A stretch of DNA of 5,908 nt from assembly GCA_965656035.1 (NCBI GenBank), contig CBFHIO010000051.1:1-5908 (forward strand). The letters run 5' to 3'. Source of the stretch: SCGC-AAA076-P13 sp965656035. Lineage in GTDB: Bacteria; Pseudomonadota; Gammaproteobacteria; Magnimaribacterales; D2472. Position 1 is the stretch's first letter; every line of letters starts with the position of its first letter. Position numbers and translations under genes: made by a program. This document shows, one piece after another, positions 1 to 4,766 of this stretch. The notes beneath the pieces were generated by a model. The model had not been told where the DNA came from. It worked only from the letters and a program-made list of their open reading frames with translations, and ran no database searches.

Positions 1-237
1 GTGTGCATAGTGACGTGCGGTTGAAACATACTCAACGTGAGAAGTAGCAATTGTAATACCTCTTTCTCTTTCTTCTGGAGCATTATCAATGTTTGCAAAG
101 TCAACAGCGTCACCACCGTATACTTCAGCAGCAACTTTTGTTAACGCAGCTGTAAGTGTTGTTTTACCATGGTCAACGTGACCAACTGTCCCTACATTAA
201 CGTGGGGAAGCGTTCTTTCAAATTTTTCTCTTGCCAT
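1..237 (-). CDS. tuf: Elongation factor Tu, N-terminal part (runs off the window edge)
   Basis: EF-Tu is the cytoplasmic GTPase that delivers aminoacyl-tRNA to the ribosome. The minus strand from 237 reads MAREKFERTLPHVNVG and stays open for 79 codons to the window edge, ending ...RHYAH, so about a fifth of the usual ~394 residues is present. The P-loop G-HVDHGKT is at residues 19-26, and the switch I motif ERERGITI is at 56-63, within the N-terminal G domain. The start is supported by a good Shine-Dalgarno (GAGAGG region, 246-252) 8 nt upstream. The gene follows tRNA-Thr(GGT) by 36 bp and is probably co-transcribed with it, as thrT-tufB is in E. coli. Identity is read directly from the protein and is essentially certain; whether this is tufA or tufB cannot be told. 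Confidence 0.98.
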   Translation of the reverse strand, partial: MAREKFERTLPHVNVGTVGHVDHGKTTLTAALTKVAAEVYGGDAVDFANIDNAPEERERGITIATSHVEYVSTARHYAH

Positions 238-245
238 TTTTTGTG

Positions 246-252
246 CCTCTCT
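246..252 (-). promoter_or_regulatory. Ribosome binding site of tuf
   Basis: On the minus strand AGAGAGG lies 8 nt before the tuf ATG. It stands out because birA, msrA, the dehydrogenase and the last gene of the window lack a recognisable Shine-Dalgarno. It fits strong translation of EF-Tu and confirms the start codon. Confidence 0.75.
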
Positions 253-273
253 GAAATAATTAAAATACTTAAA

Positions 274-348
274 TGGAGCTCATAACCGGACTTGAACCGG
301 TGACCTCTTACTTACCAAGCAAGTGCTCTACCGCTGAGCTATATGAGC
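274..348 (-). tRNA. thrT: tRNA-Thr (anticodon GGT)
   Basis: The minus strand folds as a full cloverleaf. The acceptor is GCTCATA paired with TATGAGC, with discriminator U and an encoded CCA at 276-274. The D arm is GCTC/GAGC, the anticodon stem CTTGC/GTAAG encloses loop TTGGTAA (anticodon GGT, reading ACC/ACU), the variable loop has five bases, and the T arm ACCGG/CCGGT encloses TTCAAGT. It lies just upstream of tuf, the position of thrT before tufB in enteric bacteria, and is probably in the same transcript. The structure was read by eye; the identity is secure. Confidence 0.96.
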
Positions 349-381
349 CCGTTCACGTAGCATCCTATTTTAAGGTGGCGT

Positions 382-410
382 ATTATCTCTCTAAAATGTT
401 ATAAACTCAA
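382..410 (-). promoter_or_regulatory. Candidate sigma-70 promoter for tRNA-Thr(GGT)-tuf
   Basis: On the minus strand TTGAGT (410-405) is followed after 17 bp by GATAAT (387-382). This gives a start near 375 and a leader of about 27 nt before the tRNA 5' end at 348. The -10 matches 5 of 6 and the -35 4 of 6 consensus bases, with ideal spacing. It would let tRNA-Thr and tuf be expressed independently of tRNA-Tyr. The surrounding 349-469 spacer is otherwise AT-rich and holds no other gene that I can see. Confidence 0.5.
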
Positions 411-469
411 CCTTTTTCAATATAAATTTTGTATTATTTTTTTGGTATTTTTTGTGGTAAAAATAGACA

Positions 470-553
470 TGGTGGAGAGGGTAGGATTCGAACCTACGTA
501 GCCGAAGCGGCAGATTTACAGTCTGCTGGTATTAACCACTCACCCACCTCTCC
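470..553 (-). tRNA. tyrU: tRNA-Tyr (anticodon GTA)
   Basis: This is a class II tRNA on the minus strand. The acceptor GGAGAGG pairs with CCTCTCC, with discriminator A and an encoded CCA at 472-470. The anticodon stem GCAGA/TCTGC encloses CTGTAAA (anticodon GTA, reading UAC/UAU), nearly identical to the E. coli tRNA-Tyr anticodon arm. A long variable arm (CGCTTCGGCTAC) is followed by the T arm GTAGG/CCTAC with loop TTCGAAT. It lies 121 bp upstream of tRNA-Thr(GGT). In enteric bacteria tRNA-Gly sits between these two; here it is absent. Confidence 0.96.
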
Positions 554-567
554 ATATCAAGCTAGGT

Positions 568-596
568 ATTTTTGTTCTAGAATGCACTTAAGTCAA
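568..596 (-). promoter_or_regulatory. Candidate promoter for tRNA-Tyr
   Basis: On the minus strand TTGACT (596-591, 5 of 6 consensus) is followed after 17 bp by AAAAAT (573-568, 4 of 6). The predicted start near 561 leaves about 8 nt before the mature tRNA 5' end at 553. The -35 lies only 13 bp from the birA start codon on the other strand, so the two divergent promoters must overlap. Confidence 0.45.
578..583 (+). promoter_or_regulatory. Candidate -10 element for birA-msrA
   Basis: TAGAAT matches 5 of 6 bases of the -10 consensus and would start transcription near 590, giving a leader of about 20 nt before the GTG at 610. No convincing -35 lies 16-18 bp upstream. The element falls inside the promoter proposed for tRNA-Tyr on the opposite strand. 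Weak evidence, from pattern alone. Confidence 0.27.
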
Positions 597-609
597 CAGT
601 TTTTTTAAA

Positions 610-1356
610 GTGAATACACTAAATAAACATAAAATTTTAGATAAATTGCCGAATAATAGGTTCGAATTGCATTTATTTGAAATTATTGACTCTACTAACG
701 ATGAATGTAAAAGAATTGATCAAAATAAAGATTTTCATGTAGTTATTGCTGAAAAACAAACAAAGGGTAAAGGTAGGCTTGGAAAAAATTGGTCCAGCCC
801 AGCTTCTGGAAATGTTTATATGTCAATTTATACAAAAGAGATAGAAACCAAAGCTCCTCTAAGTCTTATTGCTGGATTGATATGTGTAACAACACTTAAT
901 TCCATGATAGGAAGTGATTCTATTGGACTGAAGTGGCCAAATGACATACTCTTCAATAAGAAAAAAATTGGTGGAATTCTCGTTGAAAAAGAAATAAAAG
1001 GAAACAATATTAATAACATTGTTGGTATTGGTATAAACCTTAATCATCCTGAAAAGGAAGACTGGTGGGGAGATTTAAAAAAATTTGGAATACATTTAAG
1101 AAGAGATGAGCTAATTAACAAAATACTTCATAGTTATATTGAATTTTGTGATAATGGGTTTGTAGATTGGCAAGCACTTTGGCATCAGCGCTGTGTTCAC
1201 ATGAATCATGAAATTAAAATTAAACAAAATAATAAGATAATAAATAAAGGTATTTTTCTGGGAATAAATGCTGATGGGAGTCTTAACTTACAAGTGAAAA
1301 ATAATTATAAGGTTAGATATGAACATGGAGAAATATCAATTGATGGAATTTATTAA
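610..1356 (+). CDS. birA: Biotin--[acetyl-CoA-carboxylase] ligase, monofunctional (no HTH domain)
   Basis: This cytoplasmic enzyme makes biotinyl-AMP from biotin and ATP and transfers biotin to the carrier lysine of acetyl-CoA carboxylase (AccB). The 248 residues begin directly in the catalytic domain. They show STN at 28-30, the adenylate-binding loop around GKGRLGKNW (53-61), KWPND (108-112), KIGGILVE with the lysine at 119 matching the E. coli active-site lysine, and GIGINL (139-144). The SH3-like C-terminal domain spans roughly 200-248 and ends near the conserved GEIS. E. coli BirA (321 aa) has an N-terminal winged helix that represses bio genes; this is missing here, so the protein should be a ligase only. 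The start is GTG: an in-frame stop at 589-591 precedes it, and the first in-frame ATG is residue 71, inside the domain. No clear Shine-Dalgarno is present. msrA starts 2 bp after the stop. Confidence 0.95.
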   Translation: MNTLNKHKILDKLPNNRFELHLFEIIDSTNDECKRIDQNKDFHVVIAEKQTKGKGRLGKNWSSPASGNVYMSIYTKEIETKAPLSLIAGLICVTTLNSMIGSDSIGLKWPNDILFNKKKIGGILVEKEIKGNNINNIVGIGINLNHPEKEDWWGDLKKFGIHLRRDELINKILHSYIEFCDNGFVDWQALWHQRCVHMNHEIKIKQNNKIINKGIFLGINADGSLNLQVKNNYKVRYEHGEISIDGIY

Positions 1357-1358
1357 AA

Positions 1359-1913
1359 ATGAAACACTTTCTTAACGGAATTGACCTAAGGTCAGAGGCA
1401 CCTGCTGAATTTAAAGACATAATTTTTGGAGCTGGATGTTTTTGGGGAGTTGAAAGAAAATTCTGGTTATTAGATGGTGTCTGGCTTACCTCAGTTGGTT
1501 ATGCTGGAGGTGATTCAGCAAACCCTACCTATGAACAAGTATGCTACGAAGAAACAAATCACGTTGAGGTTGTTAAGGTAGTATATGACCCAAAAAAGAT
1601 TTCAATCGACAGTCTTCTAAAAACTTTTTGGGAATGTCATGACCCAACTCAAGGTATGCGACAAGGCAACGACAAAGGCACACAATATCGGTCGGTTATT
1701 TATTGTTCATCGAATGAAGATTTAGAAGTTAGCCTCCTTTCAAAAGATAAGTATCAGGAAGTTTTATATAAAAATAATTATCATCAAATTACAACAGAAA
1801 TATTGCTTGCTCCGAAGTTTTATCTTGCTGAAGAATATCATCAGCAATATCTTGCAAAAAATCCTAATGGATATTGTGGTCTTGGTGGAACCGGGTGTGC
1901 ATTAGATATTTAA
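1359..1913 (+). CDS. msrA: Peptide-methionine (S)-S-oxide reductase
   Basis: MsrA reduces methionine-S-sulfoxide, free or in proteins, back to methionine with thioredoxin as electron donor, repairing oxidative damage in the cytoplasm. The 184-residue protein carries the signature GAGCFWG with catalytic Cys27. It also has the family blocks VGYAGG, NHVEVV, DPTQGMRQGND and GTQYRS, and EEYHQQYL near the C-terminus. Two further cysteines, Cys173 and Cys180, in NGYCGLGGTGC match the resolving and recycling cysteines of E. coli MsrA (Cys198 and Cys206), so the three-cysteine relay appears complete. It is shorter than E. coli MsrA (212 aa), mostly at the N-terminus, with no signal peptide. The 2-bp gap after birA implies one transcript. 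No Shine-Dalgarno is visible, so translation may rely on coupling to birA. Confidence 0.96.
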   Translation: MKHFLNGIDLRSEAPAEFKDIIFGAGCFWGVERKFWLLDGVWLTSVGYAGGDSANPTYEQVCYEETNHVEVVKVVYDPKKISIDSLLKTFWECHDPTQGMRQGNDKGTQYRSVIYCSSNEDLEVSLLSKDKYQEVLYKNNYHQITTEILLAPKFYLAEEYHQQYLAKNPNGYCGLGGTGCALDI

Positions 1914-1922
1914 AATAATCTA

Positions 1923-1951
1923 TTCCCTGAAAGATTTAATTAATGTAAAAT
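1923..1951 (+). promoter_or_regulatory. Candidate promoter for tRNA-Thr(TGT)
   Basis: TAAAAT (1946-1951, 5 of 6 consensus) lies 9 bp before the mature tRNA end, with a poor -35 (TTCCCT, 1923-1928) 17 bp upstream. Between the -10 and the tRNA is CGCCCCGC, a G+C-rich discriminator conspicuous in this AT-rich DNA and typical of stringently controlled stable-RNA promoters. The tRNA could instead be processed from the birA-msrA transcript, whose stop is only 47 bp away. Confidence 0.42.
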
Positions 1952-1960
1952 TCGCCCCGC

Positions 1961-2036
1961 GCCGGTATAGCTCAGCTGGTAGAGCAACTGATTTGTAATC
2001 AGTAGGTCCCGAGTTCGACTCTTGGTGCCGGCACCA
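1961..2036 (+). tRNA. thrU: tRNA-Thr (anticodon TGT)
   Basis: Complete cloverleaf on the plus strand. The acceptor GCCGGTA pairs with TGCCGGC (one G-U pair), with discriminator A and an encoded CCA at 2034-2036. The D arm is GCTC/GAGC, the anticodon stem ACTGA/TCAGT encloses TTTGTAA (anticodon TGT, reading ACA/ACG), and the T arm CCGAG/CTTGG encloses TTCGACT. It corresponds to thrU, which in E. coli directly precedes tyrU. Here it lies 1.4 kb away on the opposite strand, beyond birA-msrA. Its 3' end is 5 bp from the 3' end of the convergent amidohydrolase gene, with no terminator between. Confidence 0.96.
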
Positions 2037-2041
2037 GTTTA

Positions 2042-3322
2042 CTAATTCCTATACGTATTGGGTTTCCCTAAATCCTTAATGTATCTATCTCTTAATCGAG
2101 AAGATCTAGTTGTTAAATCTGTATCGATACCATTTATAAAAACCTTTTCCGGCATGCTTGAAGGCTCAAGTGGATCAGCCTCCCAAACAACAATGTCTGC
2201 TATATTACCCACTTTAATAGATCCTCTATCTTGAAGATTAAAAGTCTCTGCTACATTACTTGTTAGAGCTTTTATTGCGCCTCCGTATGACATACCATTT
2301 GCTACTGCAACCCCAGCACCTTGTCTAATGAGGTGATAATTATGAGATCTTGAAACATTAAACATAAGAGTAACACCAGCTTTTTCAAGCATTGATGCCA
2401 TATTTATATTTGATGCTAATTCGTCGAATGAATTTGGTATGTTATTGATTGGATTAACTATTAAAGGAATATTATTTTTAGCTATTTTGTCTACAACTAA
2501 AGATGCCTCTTGCGCACCCATAATAATTAAATTTAAGTCATAAGTATTTTTTAACTCTATAAGCTTTATTATGTCTGAAGCTCTGTGAGATTTTATTATT
2601 ATAGGCAAACCATCATTCAATAACCGATAAAGAGCCTTGACGTCTCTTGGTTTGAAATTCATATGAGATGCAATCGATGAATCGTCAATGATTTCATCAA
2701 TAGAATTATCTGATAGCATGTTTTTTTTCTCGATTGATGAGGCAAAAGATAGTATGTCATCTATCAAAGCGAGTGATTCAGATCTGGAAGAAGACCCGCT
2801 TCCACCAAGTCTTCCAATCATTGCAATATCTGGTTCACTTGTAATTTCTAATTTGCTGTCTAGTATAAAAAATGAGCCGAGTCCACCAATTGGGCTTGAA
2901 GTATTTCTAGGCAAAGTTATTGCAGACGTAATACCATTTGCTCTATTCCATGGTATTAAAACTGAATTTGGATTGAAAGCATCATGAATACTAAAACCAA
3001 TGTTATATACATTAGCCTCGTCGTCTCTAGTAACGCTTAGAGCTCCAATTTCTATAATGCCGATTTGTGTATCTGGAGCAATAAAACCTGGAGTAACTAT
3101 CCTTCCTCCCGCATCATAAACTTTATCTGCATAAGGTACTGATGTTTTTGAAATTTTTGTTATGACACCATCGCTAATTAATATATGCCCTTGGTATGAA
3201 TCATTTTCAATACCATCATAAATTTCAGCATTTTTGATAACCAGATTTGATGACTCCAAAAATGCTGAATTAAAAGTTAAAATTGTAATTGTAAAAGCCA
3301 ATAAAAATTTGTTTTTAATCAT
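2042..3322 (-). CDS. Exported amidohydrolase-like protein lacking the metal-binding residues (probable pseudoenzyme)
   Basis: A 426-residue protein of the imidazolonepropionase-like (COG1228) amidohydrolase superfamily. An N-terminal signal peptide is visible (Lys3 and Lys5, hydrophobic 6-17, possible cleavage near 20-25). The N-terminal beta-sandwich (IKNAEIYDG, 29-37), TPGFI (77-81), a central TIM-barrel-like part, and the closing segment with GSIKVGNIADIVVWEADPL (367-385) are all present, so the fold is complete. The catalytic positions are not. The first-strand HxH is Asp84-Thr-Gln86. Lys244 stands where the upstream paralogue has His262, Met268-Gly269 replace His289-His290, and NVSRS (322-326) replaces the HSDD metal aspartate segment. 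Relatives with a similar degenerate first motif exist as far as I recall, so this is probably a conserved subfamily rather than decay. Its ATG overlaps the stop of the upstream gene. Role unknown: a non-catalytic partner or substrate-binding subunit is inference. Confidence 0.88.
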   Translation of the reverse strand: MIKNKFLLAFTITILTFNSAFLESSNLVIKNAEIYDGIENDSYQGHILISDGVITKISKTSVPYADKVYDAGGRIVTPGFIAPDTQIGIIEIGALSVTRDDEANVYNIGFSIHDAFNPNSVLIPWNRANGITSAITLPRNTSSPIGGLGSFFILDSKLEITSEPDIAMIGRLGGSGSSSRSESLALIDDILSFASSIEKKNMLSDNSIDEIIDDSSIASHMNFKPRDVKALYRLLNDGLPIIIKSHRASDIIKLIELKNTYDLNLIIMGAQEASLVVDKIAKNNIPLIVNPINNIPNSFDELASNINMASMLEKAGVTLMFNVSRSHNYHLIRQGAGVAVANGMSYGGAIKALTSNVAETFNLQDRGSIKVGNIADIVVWEADPLEPSSMPEKVFINGIDTDLTTRSSRLRDRYIKDLGKPNTYRN

Positions 3323-4695
3323 TCTTCTATCCTGTTTTTTGAAGGATTAATAATTCCAACATCAAAATCACTACTTGGTTCTAGACCTGAAGATCGATCA
3401 AAGGCAATTGCACCATCTATGTAAACTTTTTCTGCTAGAGCATATACGCTAAATGGATTTTTAGACCATAAAACAACATCAGCATTCTTGCCAACTTTTA
3501 ATGAGCCAGTCTGGCCATAAATACCAGCTGCCTTTGCGGGGTTACTTGTTATCCACCTAATAGCTCTTGCTTTTGAAATATCATATCCAGCTTTAATTCC
3601 AGCTGACAAAGCTTTAGCAGCCTCAACATTTAAATGTTGAATACCTATCTCATCATCTGAATGAACAATTGCACAACCAGTTCCATTTCTTGCTTGATCA
3701 ACAATTGCAACATTTGCTTGAACCATATCATAAGCTTCGTGCTTAAAGCCCCACCAATCCGCCCAAAGAGCTGCGCATATATTATTTTCTGCTAGTAAAT
3801 CAGCAACCTTGTATGCCTCAACAGCATGATGAAATGCTGTTATTTTGTAATTAAACTCTTTAGCAATTTCTATCATTGTTGCCATCTCGTCGGCTCTGTA
3901 ACAATGATTATGAACAAGGATCTCGTCTCTCAAAACTCCTGCCAAGGTTTCTAATTCAAGATCTCTGGTTGGTCTGTCAGATGATTCTTTGTCTTCATCG
4001 GACTTTGCCTCATATTCATCTAATTTGCTTAAATAACTTTGAGCTTTTATCCATGACTTTCTATATCCAGCTGCATTACCCATTCTAGTTGACGGGGTCT
4101 GACCTCTATTGCCATAAACCCTTTTTGGGTTCTCTCCGCATGCCATCTTCAAAGAATGAGGAGCGCTTGGAAACTTCATAGAAGTAATGGTATTTCTTTG
4201 TAAATTTTTTGCTGTAACCCCTCTTCCACCTATTAAATTTGCTGAACCAGGTAAAACATGAAAAGTTGTAACACCTCCTTTTAATGCTAGCGCAAATTGT
4301 GGATCTTGAACCCAGATTGAATGTTCAGCCCATACTTCAGCTGTAACAGGGCTAGTTGCCTCATTACCATCTGAGCTGGTTTTAACACTTGGTGCAGGGT
4401 ATACACCCATGTGAGAATGAATATCAATAATGCCTGGTGTAATCCATTTATCAGTTGCATCTACTTCAATTAGATCACTTGAGCTAGGAAGATCGATACC
4501 TATTGCAATAATTTTACCATCTTTAATTATTAAATCTGTATTAATAAGTTCATTTCCTTCCCCGTCATAAATGTTTGCATTTCTAAAAATAGTATTAGTT
4601 GCTGGCAATGGCTCATATGTTGATTGAAATGCTTGATAGTCTTGGCCAACTAAAATTGAAGAAAAAAAGTAAAAGAATATATATATATTTTTCAT
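3319..4695 (-). CDS. Exported metal-dependent amidohydrolase (imidazolonepropionase-like, COG1228)
   Basis: A 458-residue hydrolase expected to cleave an amide, cyclic amide or peptide-like bond in the periplasm using bound metal; the substrate is not deducible. Residues 1-17 form a signal peptide (Lys2, hydrophobic IYIFFYFFSSILVG, likely cut before Gln18). The metal-dependent hydrolase blocks are intact: FRNANIYDG (37-45) of the beta-sandwich, TPGIIDIHSHMG with His93/His95, VHNHCYRADE with His262/His264, AFHHAVEAYK with His289/His290, and HSDDE with Asp347. A typical C-terminal segment, SNPAKAAGIYG...GSLKVGKNADVVLW (384-410), closes the fold. A charged stretch at 226-249 is probably a surface loop. 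It is the first gene of a two-gene operon with the degenerate paralogue. Family assignment is firm; it is unlikely to be true HutI, since it is exported and no hut genes are nearby. Confidence 0.92.
   Translation of the reverse strand: MKNIYIFFYFFSSILVGQDYQAFQSTYEPLPATNTIFRNANIYDGEGNELINTDLIIKDGKIIAIGIDLPSSSDLIEVDATDKWITPGIIDIHSHMGVYPAPSVKTSSDGNEATSPVTAEVWAEHSIWVQDPQFALALKGGVTTFHVLPGSANLIGGRGVTAKNLQRNTITSMKFPSAPHSLKMACGENPKRVYGNRGQTPSTRMGNAAGYRKSWIKAQSYLSKLDEYEAKSDEDKESSDRPTRDLELETLAGVLRDEILVHNHCYRADEMATMIEIAKEFNYKITAFHHAVEAYKVADLLAENNICAALWADWWGFKHEAYDMVQANVAIVDQARNGTGCAIVHSDDEIGIQHLNVEAAKALSAGIKAGYDISKARAIRWITSNPAKAAGIYGQTGSLKVGKNADVVLWSKNPFSVYALAEKVYIDGAIAFDRSSGLEPSSDFDVGIINPSKNRIEE
3330..3333 (-). 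promoter_or_regulatory. Ribosome binding site of the downstream amidohydrolase-like gene
   Basis: On the minus strand AGGA lies 7 nt before the ATG at 3322, inside the last codons of the upstream amidohydrolase gene. With the ATGA overlap (3319-3322) it supports both the chosen start and translational coupling, favouring production of the two proteins in fixed proportion. Confidence 0.6.
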
Positions 4696-4702
4696 ATCAA
4701 CA

Positions 4703-4733
4703 TTATAAATTAAAAAAATTTATACACTATAAT
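4703..4733 (+). promoter_or_regulatory. Candidate promoter of the alcohol dehydrogenase gene
   Basis: A perfect -10 consensus TATAAT (4728-4733) would start transcription near 4740, about 27 nt before the ATG at 4767. The best -35 is TTATAA (4703-4708) at a long 19-bp spacing, so the promoter may need an activator or tolerate a weak -35. The -10 shares its last base with the -35 proposed for the opposite strand. Confidence 0.45.
4704..4724. repeat. Perfect 8-5-8 inverted repeat in the divergent intergenic region
   Basis: TATAAATT (4704-4711) and its exact reverse complement AATTTATA (4717-4724) flank a 5-nt run of A. The 21-bp dyad lies between the divergent amidohydrolase and dehydrogenase genes. 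It covers the -10 proposed for the former and part of the -35 and spacer proposed for the latter, as an operator for a dimeric regulator would. Such A+T-only dyads also arise by chance in DNA of this composition, so its role is open. Confidence 0.4.
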
Positions 4734-4738
4734 CTCAA
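4709..4738 (-). promoter_or_regulatory. Candidate promoter of the amidohydrolase operon
   Basis: On the minus strand TTGAGA (4738-4733, 5 of 6) is followed after 18 bp by TTTAAT (4714-4709, 5 of 6). Transcription would start near 4702, only about 7 nt before the ATG at 4695, so the mRNA would be almost leaderless, which fits the lack of a Shine-Dalgarno. A TATAAT even closer to the start (4707-4702) has no usable -35. Confidence 0.38.
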
Positions 4739-4766
4739 GAAATATTTTTAATTAAAAAATTGCACT

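Noticed and set aside
430..470. A/T-only hairpin with T runs downstream of tRNA-Tyr, considered as a terminator
   Set aside because: The stem is only A-T pairs (ATTTTT against AAAAAT), too weak for an intrinsic terminator; such matches are expected in this AT-rich spacer.
828..1047. Two minus-strand open frames of about 62 codons inside birA
   Set aside because: They are antisense to strongly conserved ligase motifs and encode no recognisable protein; shadows of the real gene.
554..2070. Inverted repeats at the two proposed inversion ends that could have driven the rearrangement
   Set aside because: Only a short imperfect match (TAGGTATT against TAGGAATT) was found, within chance expectation; no insertion-sequence remnant is visible.
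2688..2987. Plus-strand open frame of 99 codons inside the degenerate amidohydrolase gene
   Set aside because: No family features or ribosome site; it is antisense to a frame with a full-length fold and signal peptide.
2042..3322. Degenerate amidohydrolase as a decaying pseudogene
   Set aside because: The frame is intact over 426 codons with signal peptide, ribosome site, translational coupling and conserved terminal segments, which argues for a functional protein.
3876..4088. Plus-strand open frame of 70 codons inside the intact amidohydrolase gene
   Set aside because: It lies opposite the conserved histidine region of the real gene, with no start signals or family resemblance.
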